Numbered from the stretch's first letter, positions 8,668-18,262 are shown. The stretch is DNA of 64,000 nt from Hyphomicrobiales bacterium (GCA_900473745.1 UCMW01000005.1:358-64357), one strand, 5' to 3'. Translations and numbers: made by a program. The notes: generated by a model from the letters alone, not told the origin.

Positions 8668-10071
8668 ATGGCCGAGGACCACAAGGACACGAAATCCTCC
8701 AACCAGATGTGGGGCGGTCGCTTCGCCTCGGGCCCTTCGGCCATCATGGAGGAGATAAATGCCTCCATCGGTTTCGACAAGAAGCTTTACGCCCAGGATA
8801 TCCGCGGCTCAAAGGCGCATGCGACGATGTTGGCGCACCAAGGCATCATCTCGGCCGAAGATAAAGACAAGATGCTTCACGGCCTGGACACGATCCTGTC
8901 AGAGATCGAAAGCGGTCAGTTTGTCTTCTCGCGCAAGCTCGAAGACATCCATATGAACGTCGAGGCGCGCCTTGCCGACCTGATCGGTTCTGCCGCCGGC
9001 CGCCTGCACACGGCCCGCTCGCGCAACGACCAGGTGGCGCTCGACTTCCGCCTCTGGGTGAAGGAAGAGCTGCAGAAGACGGAACAGGCACTAAGCCGCC
9101 TGATCGCGGCTTTCCTCGACCGCGCCGAAGAACATGCCGACACCGTCATGCCCGGCTTTACCCATCTGCAGACGGCCCAGCCGGTGACCTTCGGCCACCA
9201 CTGCATGGCTTATGTCGAGATGTTCGGCCGCGACCGCCAGCGCGTGCGCCATGCCATCGAACACCTGGACGAAAGCCCCATCGGCGCGGCAGCACTCGCC
9301 GGCACCGGCTATCCGATCGACCGCCACATGACGGCACAGGCGCTCGGTTTTCGCGAGCCGACCCGCAACTCGATCGACACCGTCTCGGACCGCGACTTCG
9401 CGCTGGAATTCCTGTCGATCGCCTCGATTGCCGCTGTGCATCTGTCGCGTCTGGCTGAGGAAATCGTCATCTGGTCGACGCCGCAATTCGGCTTCATCCG
9501 CCTGTCGGATGCCTTCTCGACCGGCTCGTCGATCATGCCGCAGAAGAAGAACCCGGATGCGGCCGAACTGGTGCGCGCCAAGACCGGCCGCATCAACGGC
9601 TCGCTGATCGCCCTCCTGACCGTGATGAAGGGCCTGCCGCTCGCCTATTCCAAGGACATGCAGGAAGACAAGGAACAGGTCTTTGACGCTGCCGAAAGCC
9701 TGGAACTGGCGATTGCTGCCATGACGGGGATGGTGACCGACATGACCATCCGCACCGACAAGATGAAAGCGGCAGCGGGCTCCGGCTATTCGACCGCGAC
9801 GGACCTGGCCGACTGGCTGGTGCGCGAAGCCGGCCTTCCCTTCCGCGATGCGCACCATGTGACCGGCAATGCGGTTGCCATGGCCGAGAAGAAGGGTTGC
9901 GATCTCGCCGAGCTTTCGCTGGAAGAGTTGCAGAGCATCAATGCCGCGATCACGGCCGACGTCTTCAACGTTTTGACCGTGGAAGCCTCGGTCGCCAGCC
10001 GCAAGAGCTTTGGCGGCACGGCACCCTCTGAAGTCAGGAAGCAGATCGCCTGGTGGCGTGCCAGAAACTGA
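8668..10071 (+). CDS. argH: Argininosuccinate lyase
   Basis: The 467-residue enzyme splits argininosuccinate into arginine and fumarate, the last step of arginine synthesis. The fumarase-superfamily signature [17 protein letters not shown] lies near residue 290, and the N-terminal block [20 protein letters not shown] and the [16 protein letters not shown] stretch near residue 113 are diagnostic. I start at ATG 8668, which gives the family N-terminus; the open frame continues upstream only because it mirrors tlpA. A clear intrinsic terminator lies 45 bases past the stop, so the lipoprotein and lysA genes that follow are probably expressed separately. Confidence 0.97.
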   Translation: MAEDHKDTKSSNQMWGGRFASGPSAIMEEINASIGFDKKLYAQDIRGSKAHATMLAHQGIISAEDKDKMLHGLDTILSEIESGQFVFSRKLEDIHMNVEARLADLIGSAAGRLHTARSRNDQVALDFRLWVKEELQKTEQALSRLIAAFLDRAEEHADTVMPGFTHLQTAQPVTFGHHCMAYVEMFGRDRQRVRHAIEHLDESPIGAAALAGTGYPIDRHMTAQALGFREPTRNSIDTVSDRDFALEFLSIASIAAVHLSRLAEEIVIWSTPQFGFIRLSDAFSTGSSIMPQKKNPDAAELVRAKTGRINGSLIALLTVMKGLPLAYSKDMQEDKEQVFDAAESLELAIAAMTGMVTDMTIRTDKMKAAAGSGYSTATDLADWLVREAGLPFRDAHHVTGNAVAMAEKKGCDLAELSLEELQSINAAITADVFNVLTVEASVASRKSFGGTAPSEVRKQIAWWRARN

Positions 10072-10115
10072 TAAGGCAACTGATCACGCGAACGCTTGCC
10101 AATCATCACGACGAG

Positions 10116-10140
10116 AGGGGTGCACAAGCGCCCCTTTTTT
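10116..10140 (+). terminator. Intrinsic terminator after argH
   Basis: AGGGGTGC (10116-10123) pairs with GCGCCCCT (10128-10135) around ACAA and is followed directly by more T residues, giving a typical factor-independent terminator for argH. Confidence 0.88.
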
Positions 10141-10168
10141 CGCTAGAGCCTAGAGCAACAACATTTCT

Positions 10169-10369
10169 ATGGACCGGGTCATGGTGAATTCGCTGAAACG
10201 CACGACGCTCACGCTCTCTCTGGTGCTGGCCGCCTCGCTGGCTCTCTCCGCCTGCGGCCGCAAGGGCGATCTCGACCCGCCGAGCACGCCTGTTGACCAG
10301 CAGAACAAGCGCGGCGTCGAGGCCGAGAAGACACCCGACACCCCCTTCCTCCTCGATCCGCTTCTTTGA
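10169..10369 (+). CDS. LptM-like (YifL-like) small lipoprotein
   Basis: The 66-residue product has a signal peptide with the lipobox LALSAC and the mature start CGRKGDLDPP, the hallmark of the YifL/LptM family of short outer-membrane lipoproteins. In Escherichia coli LptM helps LptD mature; the role here is inferred from the family. The start could be ATG 10169 or the second ATG at 10181; neither has a clear ribosome site. lysA starts 13 bases after the stop. A small YifL-type lipoprotein gene ahead of lysA is a common proteobacterial arrangement, which supports the call. Confidence 0.8.
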   Translation: MDRVMVNSLKRTTLTLSLVLAASLALSACGRKGDLDPPSTPVDQQNKRGVEAEKTPDTPFLLDPLL

Positions 10370-10382
10370 CAGGGCTTAACCC

Positions 10383-11651
10383 GTGAACCACTTCGAGTAT
10401 CGCGACGGCGTTCTCTACGCCGAGGGCGTGGCCATTCCCGAGATCGCACGCACCGTCGGCACGCCTTTCTACTGCTATTCGACCGCGACGCTGGAGCGTC
10501 ACTACAAGGTCTTTTCCAAAGCCTTCGACGGCGTCGATGCCCTCGTCTGCTACGCGATGAAGGCCAATTCCAACCAGGCCGTCCTGAAGACGCTGGGTCG
10601 CCTCGGCGCAGGCGTGGACGTGGTCTCGGAAGGTGAACTCCGCCGTGCACTGGCAGCCGGCATCCCGGCAGAGCGCATCATGTTCTCCGGCGTCGGCAAG
10701 ACACCGAGCGAGATGGACCTTGGCCTTGAAGCCGGCATCTACTGCTTCAACGTCGAGAGTGAGCCGGAACTGGAAGTCCTGAACCAGCGCGCCATCAAGG
10801 CCGGGAAGAAGGCCCATGTCTCCTTCCGCATCAATCCCGATGTGGACGCCAAGACCCACGCCAAGATCTCGACCGGCAAGAAGGAAAACAAGTTCGGCAT
10901 TTCCTATGAGCGCGCGCGTGCCGTCTATGCACGGGCAGCGACACTGGAAGGCATCCAGGTGTCCGGCATCGACATGCATATCGGCAGCCAGATCACCGAT
11001 CTGCAGCCCTTTGAAGACGCCTTCCGCCTGCTGCGCGAACTCGTCGAGACGCTGCGTGGCGACGGGCACGGCATCGATCACGTCGATGTCGGCGGTGGCC
11101 TTGGCATTCCCTACAAGGACGACAACAATCCGCCGCCGGAGCCGGATGCCTATGCCCGCATCGTCAAGGATCAACTGTCGAGCCTCAACTGCCGCATCGT
11201 CACCGAACCCGGCCGCCTGATCGTTGGCAATGCCGGTATCCTGGTGACGGAGGTGATCTACGTGAAGGACGGCGGCGACAAGACATTCGTCATCGTTGAC
11301 GGCGCGATGAACGACCTCATTCGCCCGACGCTGTATGAGGCCTATCACGAGATCAAGCCGGTGGTTATTTCGGCGGCGAACGCCCCGCGCATCAAGGCCG
11401 ATGTCGTGGGTCCCGTCTGCGAGACCGGTGACTATCTGGCGCTCGACCGCGAGATGGCCATGCCGAAGCCAGGCGATCTGATCGCCGTTGGCTCGGCCGG
11501 TGCCTATGGCGCCGTGCAGGCCGGCACTTACAACACCCGCCGGCTGGTGCCGGAGGTGCTGGTGAACGGCGACGAGTTCCACGTGATTCGCCCGCGTCCG
11601 ACCTACGAGGACCTGATCGCGCTCGACAGCGTGCCCGACTGGCTGGCCTGA
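10383..11651 (+). CDS. lysA: Diaminopimelate decarboxylase
   Basis: This 422-residue PLP enzyme makes L-lysine from meso-diaminopimelate. The PLP lysine lies in CYAMKANSN at residue 60. The HIGSQI motif, the glycine-rich phosphate loop VDVGGGLGIPY, the EPGR motif and the C-terminal CETGDYLA cysteine motif are all present. The start is GTG at 10383, 13 bases after the lipoprotein gene. The length matches the family. After the stop comes a small GATGAGG/CCTCATC inverted repeat (11668-11697) without a T-run. Confidence 0.97.
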   Translation: MNHFEYRDGVLYAEGVAIPEIARTVGTPFYCYSTATLERHYKVFSKAFDGVDALVCYAMKANSNQAVLKTLGRLGAGVDVVSEGELRRALAAGIPAERIMFSGVGKTPSEMDLGLEAGIYCFNVESEPELEVLNQRAIKAGKKAHVSFRINPDVDAKTHAKISTGKKENKFGISYERARAVYARAATLEGIQVSGIDMHIGSQITDLQPFEDAFRLLRELVETLRGDGHGIDHVDVGGGLGIPYKDDNNPPPEPDAYARIVKDQLSSLNCRIVTEPGRLIVGNAGILVTEVIYVKDGGDKTFVIVDGAMNDLIRPTLYEAYHEIKPVVISAANAPRIKADVVGPVCETGDYLALDREMAMPKPGDLIAVGSAGAYGAVQAGTYNTRRLVPEVLVNGDEFHVIRPRPTYEDLIALDSVPDWLA

Positions 11652-11785
11652 TCCATTCACAATTCGGCGATGAGGCGGGAAAAACCCTCACCTCATCCTT
11701 GCCGCCCTCGTCTTCGCCACAAAGACTGCTATCTTCGAGAACAATCAGCCGTGTGTGACGCGCGGCGCTCTCGGAGACCAGACGG

Positions 11786-14467
11786 ATGAGCTCTTCCCGC
11801 CCGGCCGGCCACAGGAAAGGCGCCTTCAAGGACGACCCGGCACTCGCGCGTCGCGTTGGCGTGAAACGTGTGCTTGCCCGTTCCGTGCTGTTTGCCGAGC
11901 GCCTACTGCCGCTCTTCCTGCCGGTCGCGGGCATTGCCGCGCTCTTCGTCTCGCTTGCCTGGTTCGGGGTCTATCGGGAAGTGCCCGACGTCCTTCGCCT
12001 CGCGATCGTCTTCATCCTCGTCTTTGCTTTCGTCGCGTCCTTCCTGCCCTTCCTGAAGGTACGTCTGCCGAGTATTCCGGAAGCCGACAGGCTGCTCGAG
12101 GAGCGCAACGGCCTCGCTCACCAGCCGGTCGCGGTACAGGACGACCAGATCGCCGCCGAGACGCCCTTTGCCCGCGCGCTCTGGCAGGAACACCAGCGGC
12201 GCATGGCCGAGCGGATCGCAGCCCTCGACGCCGGCCTGCCGCAGCCCGATATCGCCCGCTACGACCGCTATGCGCTGCGCGCCGTGCCGGCGCTGCTCTT
12301 CGTCACCGCCCTTGCCTATTCCGGCTCCAATGGCGCGGGCCAGATTGCCGATGCCTTCCGCCAGCATGTGCCGGAGAGCGAGGCGCCGACGATCCGCATC
12401 GACGCGTGGATCACCCCGCCGGGCTATACCGGCCAGCCTCCGGTCTTCCTGTCCGGCCTCGGCACGCAGGACGCGGCCGGCGTGACCGTCCCGCAGAAAT
12501 CGAAGATCACCGTGCGCATCAGCGGCGGGGTGTCCGACGAAAAGGTTCTCTTCGTCAAACAGTCGGATGGTGCCGTGCTCGACGTGGCGGAGAAGGACGA
12601 TGCGGTCCGCACGCCCACGGCCGGCTCCGAGATAGACGCCGTCAGTCAGACGGCCGTCCCGACGCCCCCGCCAGCCCCCGCGCCGAACGCGCCGATGGTT
12701 GCCCGCACCCACGAACTGGAACTGGCGGAAGCCGGGGAATTGCGCGTTGCCGACCGCATCTGGACGATCGGCGTGACGCCGGACAAGGCACCTGAGATCG
12801 CCTTCGACGGCGTGCCGCGCCGCGCCATCAACGGCGCTCTGGAGATCGCCTTCCTTGCCAAGGATGATTATGGCCTGCGCGAGGCCCATGCGGAGATCGT
12901 CCCGGTCGAGGCACAGCCGGGTGCCACCCCGCTCTATCCCCTGCCGGAGTTCAAGCTCGACCTGCCGCGCCACAATGCCCGTGACACCAAGGGGGTTGCG
13001 AGCCGCAACATCACCGAACACCCGCTCGCCGGCCAGATGGTGACGATCACGCTGGTTGCGACCGACAGCGCCGGCCAGACGGGCCGCAGCGAACCGGTCG
13101 AGATGCAACTGCCGTCGCGCAACTTCAACGAACCGCTGGCGGCTTCCGTGGCCGAGCAGCGGCAGATCTTTGCTCTCGACACCCGCCAGATGCCGCAGGC
13201 GATCGCCTTCAACGAGGCCATCGTGTTGCGGGCCGACGAGACCATCCCGGATCTTGGCAACTTCATCGCGCTGGAAAGCGCCCGTGCCCGGATGAACATG
13301 GCGCGCGGGGAGGAACAGCTGAAGGACACGGCAGACTATCTCTGGGAGATCGCGCTCGGCATGGAGGACGGCGATCTGTCGCTGGCCGAACGCCGTCTGC
13401 GCGACGCCCAGCAGGCGCTGTCCGAGGCGTTGGAGAACGGTGCAAGCGATGAGGAAATCCAGCGGCTGATGGCCGAGCTGCGCTCCGCGATGCAGGAGTT
13501 CCTCCAGGCGCTGGCCGAGCGTATGCCGAACCAGCAGGGCGAGCCGCAGCAGAATGCGCAGAACATGCTGCGTCAGCAGGATCTCGACAACATGCTCGAC
13601 CAGCTGGAAAACCTGGCCCGCTCCGGCAACCGCGACCAGGCGCAGCAGCTTCTGTCGGAACTGCAGCGCATGATGAACAACCTGCAGGCAGGCCGCCCGC
13701 AGCAGGGCCAGCAGCAGCAGAACAGCGAGGCCCGCCAGCAGATCGACAAGCTCGGCGAGATCATGCAGGAACAGCAGCGGCTGATGGACGAAACCTTCCG
13801 CCTCGACCAGGCCCTGCGCGACCGCATGCAGCGCGGCGATCCGCAGCAGGGCGAGGAAGGTGCCGAGGGCCAGCAGCAGCAGGGTCAGCAGCAGCAAGGC
13901 CAGCAGGGTCAACAGGGACAGCAAGGCGAACAACGCCAGCAGAACCTGGACGGCATGACTGCAGAACAGTTGCGCGAGGCGCTGAGACAGTTGCGCGAGC
14001 AGCAGGAACAGCTTGGCCAGCAGCTCGGCGAATTGCAGGAGGGCCTGAAGGGTCTCGGCATGGAGCCGGGCCCAGGCTTCGGCGAAGCGCAGCAGGAGAT
14101 GCAGGGCGCCGGCGAAGCCCTCGGCCAGGGTCAGGGTGGCCCGGCCGTGGAAGGCCAGGGACGCGCCATGGAGGCGCTCCGTCAGGGTGCCCGTGACATG
14201 ATGAACCAGATGATGCAGGCGCAGCAGGGCCAGGGCGGCCAGGGTCCGCAGATGGGCCAGGGCCAGGGCAACCAGGACGGCCGCGACCCGCTGGGCCGCC
14301 CAAGGGCCACCAGCGGCCCCGACTTCGGCGAGCAGGTCAAGGTTCCCGACGAGATCGACGTGCAACGCGCCCGCGAGATCCTGGAAGCCATCCGCGAAAA
14401 ACTCGGCGAGAACTCGAGCCCCGAGATCGAACGGCGCTATCTGGAACGGTTGCTCGACATCCAGTGA
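11786..14467 (+). CDS. TIGR02302/DUF4175 family large membrane protein
   Basis: The 893-residue protein belongs to a Rhizobiales family known mainly as a conserved hypothetical. Two or three hydrophobic segments lie near residues 35-90 and one near 165-190. A long soluble part follows, with a helical, very Gln-rich region from about residue 560 to 850 made of short QQGQ/QEQ/MMNQMMQ units, and a conserved-looking end (VPDEIDVQRAREILEAIREKLGE). The N-terminal ATG at 11786 is the first plausible start. The Gln-rich stretch likely forms a coiled coil or flexible spacer in the periplasm. Function is not known. A hairpin terminator separates it from the cpdR-like gene on the other strand. Confidence 0.85.
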   Translation: MSSSRPAGHRKGAFKDDPALARRVGVKRVLARSVLFAERLLPLFLPVAGIAALFVSLAWFGVYREVPDVLRLAIVFILVFAFVASFLPFLKVRLPSIPEADRLLEERNGLAHQPVAVQDDQIAAETPFARALWQEHQRRMAERIAALDAGLPQPDIARYDRYALRAVPALLFVTALAYSGSNGAGQIADAFRQHVPESEAPTIRIDAWITPPGYTGQPPVFLSGLGTQDAAGVTVPQKSKITVRISGGVSDEKVLFVKQSDGAVLDVAEKDDAVRTPTAGSEIDAVSQTAVPTPPPAPAPNAPMVARTHELELAEAGELRVADRIWTIGVTPDKAPEIAFDGVPRRAINGALEIAFLAKDDYGLREAHAEIVPVEAQPGATPLYPLPEFKLDLPRHNARDTKGVASRNITEHPLAGQMVTITLVATDSAGQTGRSEPVEMQLPSRNFNEPLAASVAEQRQIFALDTRQMPQAIAFNEAIVLRADETIPDLGNFIALESARARMNMARGEEQLKDTADYLWEIALGMEDGDLSLAERRLRDAQQALSEALENGASDEEIQRLMAELRSAMQEFLQALAERMPNQQGEPQQNAQNMLRQQDLDNMLDQLENLARSGNRDQAQQLLSELQRMMNNLQAGRPQQGQQQQNSEARQQIDKLGEIMQEQQRLMDETFRLDQALRDRMQRGDPQQGEEGAEGQQQQGQQQQGQQGQQGQQGEQRQQNLDGMTAEQLREALRQLREQQEQLGQQLGELQEGLKGLGMEPGPGFGEAQQEMQGAGEALGQGQGGPAVEGQGRAMEALRQGARDMMNQMMQAQQGQGGQGPQMGQGQGNQDGRDPLGRPRATSGPDFGEQVKVPDEIDVQRAREILEAIREKLGENSSPEIERRYLERLLDIQ

Positions 14468-14494
14468 GGCCCTAGCGGTTTTGCAGAAACGACA

Positions 14495-14520
14495 ACGCCC
14501 GCATCAGCGGGCGTTTGTTT
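14495..14520. terminator. Intrinsic terminator between convergent genes
   Basis: ACGCCCGC (14495-14502) and GCGGGCGT (14507-14514) form an eight-pair stem with an ATCA loop, followed by TTGTTTGTT. It ends the TIGR02302 gene and may also act for the receiver gene coming from the other side. Confidence 0.85.
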
Positions 14521-14543
14521 GTTCAGCGATGTGTTCGGCAGTC

Positions 14544-14903
14544 TCAGCCGGCAAGCGCTGAAGCCACGGCCTTGCGGATATCCGGCAGGGCGAAGGGCTT
14601 GGAGACGACGTCGACGATCTTTGCCGAGAGGTCGTCGGCACGCTCGCGCTGTTCGGCATAGCCGGTCATCAGCAGGATCTTCATCTCAGGAAACTCGGAA
14701 TGGGCGCGATGGGCAAGCTCGATGCCGTCCATGACGGGCATGCGGATATCGGAGAGCAGCAGGTCGAAGGCGCTTTCGGAGAGCTTTTCGAGACCTTCGG
14801 CACCATCAGCAGCCTCATGCGTCTCATGGCCATCGAGGCGAAGCGCACGTGCCACGAAAGAGCGGAGGGAGTCTTCGTCTTCGGTGATGAGGATTCTCGC
14901 CAT
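14544..14903 (-). CDS. cpdR: CpdR-type single-domain response regulator
   Basis: The 119-residue protein is a receiver domain with no output domain. The phospho-acceptor is Asp52 (LLLSDIRMPVMDG), with the acidic pair in EDED at 8-11, Thr80 in LMTGY and Lys102 in SKPF. In Caulobacter, CpdR in its unphosphorylated form brings ClpXP protease to cell-cycle targets; Sinorhizobium has CpdR1 with a role in cell division and symbiosis. The length, the MARILITEDED start and the ALAG end fit CpdR. A plain receiver of another pathway (DivK-like) is less likely from the residues around the phosphorylation site. Confidence 0.85.
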   Translation of the reverse strand: MARILITEDEDSLRSFVARALRLDGHETHEAADGAEGLEKLSESAFDLLLSDIRMPVMDGIELAHRAHSEFPEMKILLMTGYAEQRERADDLSAKIVDVVSKPFALPDIRKAVASALAG

Positions 14904-15053
14904 GGTTGAAGTCTTCTCCCGCGTCCTTTGTGCCTTGCGAGAGGCAAATCACCAGACTTTCCTTGTCGAGTGGTAAACGCGGGACGCCTCGTCCCGCGCG
15001 ATGGTTAACAGCTCACTGCCGGTCGATGGCCAGATGTTCCCTTCTGGAACAGC

Positions 15054-15596
15054 TCAGGCGTCGCCGGTGACCACGCCGACGAAGGGCAGTTCGCGGAAGG
15101 CGTAAGCCACGTCCATGCCATAGCCGACGACGAAATAATCGGGGCATTCGAAGCCGACGTAATCGGCCTCAAACACTTCTTTCCGCTTCACTTTCTTGTC
15201 GAGAAGAACGGCGATCGTGACATTGGCGGCACCCCGCTCGAACATCAGCTCCTTGGCGAAAAGCAGCGTGCGGCCGGACTCGAGAATGTCGTCGATGAGG
15301 AGGATGTTGCGCCCCTTCACGTCACTGTCGATGTCCTTGATGATCTTCACACCCTGGGAGACCGTGCCTGTGCCATAGCTGGACAGGGTGATGAATTCGA
15401 CTTCGGGCGCGAGACCCACATCATGCAACGCACGAATGAGGTCGGCGGCAAAGATGAAGGAGCCCTTGAGCACGGAGATGACCAGGAGGTCGTCGCAGGG
15501 ACCCTTTATGATATCCTGGGCAAGTTCGAGATTACGCTGCCGGATCTGCTCGGCGGTAAAGAGCGGTTCGATGTTCTTTCCGCGAACAACGGGCAT
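15054..15596 (-). CDS. hpt: Hypoxanthine phosphoribosyltransferase
   Basis: The 180-residue cytosolic enzyme salvages hypoxanthine (and often guanine) with PRPP. The PRPP loop ILLIDDILESGRTL covers residues 98-111, the flexible-loop motif SSYGTGTVSQG is near 72-82, and the C-terminal segment CPDYFVVGYGMDVAYAFRELPFVGVV closes the base pocket. Length is normal for the family. It is on the same strand as cpdR but 150 bases apart, and no shared function is evident. Confidence 0.94.
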   Translation of the reverse strand: MPVVRGKNIEPLFTAEQIRQRNLELAQDIIKGPCDDLLVISVLKGSFIFAADLIRALHDVGLAPEVEFITLSSYGTGTVSQGVKIIKDIDSDVKGRNILLIDDILESGRTLLFAKELMFERGAANVTIAVLLDKKVKRKEVFEADYVGFECPDYFVVGYGMDVAYAFRELPFVGVVTGDA

Positions 15597-15679
15597 GGGA
15601 AACTCCTAGCGTGTCGACCTGAGGTCCTTGAGCCGGCAATCTGCCGGAAAGGCACGGGCCTTAGCACACTGGCGGCGCC

Positions 15680-16330
15680 TTAGGCACCCGCCTCTTCGAA
15701 GGAAAGCCGGACTTCCGGTATTTTTCCACCAGGATGCTGGAGCCGGGTGACAATCCCTCGGCTCTCGCCACCATCAAGACTGTCCACCGGCGGCTCGATA
15801 TAGGTGCTGGCAATGACCTGACCGTCGATGAGAAGATCGGCACGAAGCTTGGGAAGCATCACTTCGCGGCCGGTACGGTTTTCGACGATGGCGTTGAGCA
15901 GCAGCACGCGCATGCCGTTGCGGTCCTGGGGTGTCAGATTCACATGGGTCAAGTCGAGCGGCTTGGCGGCAATTTCCGGATGTTCCCCACTGCCGAAGAC
16001 GAGATGGCCGGCCAAGGAGAACATCGACACGAATGCGATCGCCACAAGAAGCGAGAAGGCGACGTCGGAGAGCCGCTGGAGGCGGGCTTCGACGACGTCG
16101 AACCCCGTGCGCAGCAAAGTACAAAAATCAGAGGGAGCGGGTACAATGGAGGGCGCTGCGGCCGGACGGAGCGCCGGCTTGGGCGTCTCGCGCACGGTGA
16201 CGAACTGCGCGTCAACAACGTCGGGACGACCCATGCGCTGCTGCGGCTCGATCCGGCGGCGGGCACGATCCGGCGGCAGGAGATCAAGGTCCGCGGCAGC
16301 GGCCTGCTTCTGATGACGGAAAGCGCTCAT
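15680..16330 (-). CDS. Single-span membrane protein, DUF3426/FxLyD-like C-terminus
   Basis: The 216-residue protein has a basic, cytosolic N-terminal half, one membrane helix near residues 93-113 (FSLLVAIAFVSMFSLAGHLVF) and a periplasmic beta-rich domain (residues about 125-216; MRVLLLNAIVENRTGREVMLPKLRADLLIDG). That domain resembles those following MJ0042-type zinc ribbons in alphaproteobacterial proteins encoded opposite ftsEX, but here the N-terminus carries no CxxC pairs. The start at 16330 (SAFRHQKQAAAAD) is the first reasonable ATG; an upstream start at 16462 would add an unlikely 44 residues. It diverges from ftsE. Function is not known. Confidence 0.7.
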   Translation of the reverse strand: MSAFRHQKQAAAADLDLLPPDRARRRIEPQQRMGRPDVVDAQFVTVRETPKPALRPAAAPSIVPAPSDFCTLLRTGFDVVEARLQRLSDVAFSLLVAIAFVSMFSLAGHLVFGSGEHPEIAAKPLDLTHVNLTPQDRNGMRVLLLNAIVENRTGREVMLPKLRADLLIDGQVIASTYIEPPVDSLDGGESRGIVTRLQHPGGKIPEVRLSFEEAGA

Positions 16331-16529
16331 GCGTGCGGACCTTTCGCACAGCCAAATCGGATACCCCGAAAGTCGGCGGTTGAAACGAATCCTCTCCAGA
16401 CGTAAATTCAAATGGTTAATGCTTCGGAAAGATGGGCGGAAAAGCCCGGGAACCGGGAGCATGTTTACCGGCCGTTGACGATCTTCGTTTACGAGCCCCA
16501 GACCTCGGACACGTCAGACTGGGCCCCCT

Positions 16530-17189
16530 TTGATCCATTTCGAAAATGTCGGCCTGCGCTATGGGATGGGACCGGAGATCCTCCGCGACCTGACCTTCGA
16601 CCTGCCGAAAGGGTCTTTCCAGTTCCTGACCGGCCCCTCCGGCGCCGGTAAGACCACGCTGCTGCGCCTGCTGTTCATGTCGCTGCAGCCGACGCGCGGC
16701 CTGATCAAGAGTTTCGGCCGCGACATCACCAGCATTCCGCGCAGCGAACTGCCGATGCTGCGCCGTCGCGTGGGCATCGTCTTCCAGGATTTCCGTCTGC
16801 TGGATCACCTGACCACCTATGAGAACGTCGCGCTGCCGCTGCGCGTGCGCGGCAAGGCCGAGCAGACCTACAAGCAGGACGTCATCGAACTCCTGAAATG
16901 GGTGGGCCTCGGCGAACGCATCAACGTGCTGCCCCCGGTGCTTTCGGGTGGCGAGAAACAGCGCGTGGCGATTGCCCGCGCCCTGATCGACCGGCCGGAA
17001 ATCCTGCTCGCCGACGAGCCGACCGGCAATGTCGATCCGCCGATGGCCCGCAGGCTGCTCAGCCTCTTCCTGGAACTGAACCGCCTCGGAACCGCCGTCG
17101 TCATCGCGACCCACGATCTCGCGCTGATGGACCAGGTGGATGCGCGACGGATGATCCTCACCGACGGGCGGCTCGACATCTATGAATGA
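16530..17189 (+). CDS. ftsE: Cell division ATP-binding protein FtsE
   Basis: The 219-residue ABC ATPase works with FtsX to control peptidoglycan hydrolases at the division site. Walker A (GPSGAGKTT) lies at residues 35-43, the signature LSGGEKQRVAIARAL and Walker B ILLADEPTGNVD follow. The start is TTG at 16530, because the family begins with I-x-FENVGLRYG and there is no ATG in register. ftsX starts eight bases before the stop, so they are translationally coupled. Confidence 0.95.
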   Translation: MIHFENVGLRYGMGPEILRDLTFDLPKGSFQFLTGPSGAGKTTLLRLLFMSLQPTRGLIKSFGRDITSIPRSELPMLRRRVGIVFQDFRLLDHLTTYENVALPLRVRGKAEQTYKQDVIELLKWVGLGERINVLPPVLSGGEKQRVAIARALIDRPEILLADEPTGNVDPPMARRLLSLFLELNRLGTAVVIATHDLALMDQVDARRMILTDGRLDIYE

Positions 17190-18192
17190 GATCGCCAAAA
17201 ACGCAAACCAGAACCCTGGCCAGAAGAAACGCCGCGTCGAGATGACGGTGAGGCCAACAGGCCCGATCCTGCCGCCTTCCAACATTCAGGGCAATGCGCT
17301 GATGGTGGTGATCGCCATCATGGCCTTCCTCGCCTGCCTGACACTCGGCGGCGTCTCCATGGTGCGGGCAACAGCGTCGAGCTGGCAAAGCCAGATTTCG
17401 CGCGAGATCACCATCCAGATCACGCCGGAGGATGGCCTCGACATGGGTGCGGCGCTGGTAAAGGCCCGCGATCTGGCACTGACCTTCGTCGGCACGCGCG
17501 ACGGCCAGATCATGGACGACAGCGCAACGGCCCGCCTGCTCGAACCCTGGCTCGGCACAGGCCTCAATCTCGAAGACCTGCCCGTGCCGCGCCTGATCGT
17601 CATCACCATTGACGAGACCAATCCGCCGGATTTCGAGGCCATGCGCGCGCTCCTCAAAGTGGAAGTGCCGCAGGCTTTCCTCGACGACCACCGCACCTGG
17701 GTCGACCGGCTGGTGCAGATGGCGAACACGACCGTGCTGATCGGCTCGGGCATTCTGATCCTTGTCTTTACCGCTATGGTGCTGACCGTGGTCTTCGCGA
17801 CCCGAGGTGCCTTGTCGGGTAATCGCCACATCATCGAGGTACTGCATTTTGTCGGGGCCGAAGGGAGCTTCGTTGCGAAGGAATTCCAGAAGCATTTCCT
17901 CAAGATCAGCCTCAAGGGGGCGGCCGCCGGCGGCTTGCTTGCCGCAGCCTTCTTTGCGCTCGCCAGTTTCTGGCAAAGCCGCTCGCTGGCGACCCCCGAA
18001 AGCGACCAGGCGACGGCACTCTTCGGCACCTTCACCATGGGCTGGGGCGGTTACATCGGCATCTTCGCAACCATGATCGTCATCGCACTGTTGACCACGA
18101 TTACGGCACGGCTGACGGTGATGCGCACGATCTACGAAATCGACCTCATTCGCTCCGATCCGGCCCGCACAGACGGCCTCTTGGACGACTGA
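17182..18192 (+). CDS. ftsX: Cell division protein FtsX
   Basis: The 336-residue inner-membrane protein is the permease-like partner of FtsE. It has one membrane helix near residues 38-58, an extracellular domain to about 185, and three further helices near 190-212, 246-266 and 285-310, the usual four-helix FtsX plan. A positively charged cytosolic N-terminus (NANQNPGQKKRRVEM) precedes the first helix. Its ATG lies inside the end of ftsE. In other bacteria the outer loop binds hydrolase activators such as EnvC; the partner here is not in the window. Confidence 0.93.
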   Translation: MNEIAKNANQNPGQKKRRVEMTVRPTGPILPPSNIQGNALMVVIAIMAFLACLTLGGVSMVRATASSWQSQISREITIQITPEDGLDMGAALVKARDLALTFVGTRDGQIMDDSATARLLEPWLGTGLNLEDLPVPRLIVITIDETNPPDFEAMRALLKVEVPQAFLDDHRTWVDRLVQMANTTVLIGSGILILVFTAMVLTVVFATRGALSGNRHIIEVLHFVGAEGSFVAKEFQKHFLKISLKGAAAGGLLAAAFFALASFWQSRSLATPESDQATALFGTFTMGWGGYIGIFATMIVIALLTTITARLTVMRTIYEIDLIRSDPARTDGLLDD

Positions 18193-18262
18193 CGAAAACT
18201 CGTATGTTGACTTGCCTTAAAGCCGCCTGTTCGCTGTGGGAAATCCCGGCTATTCACGGGCC

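Noticed and set aside
11903..14365. 820-residue minus-strand frame over the TIGR02302 gene
   Set aside because: The Leu-rich composition is the complement of the Gln-rich (CAG) tract.
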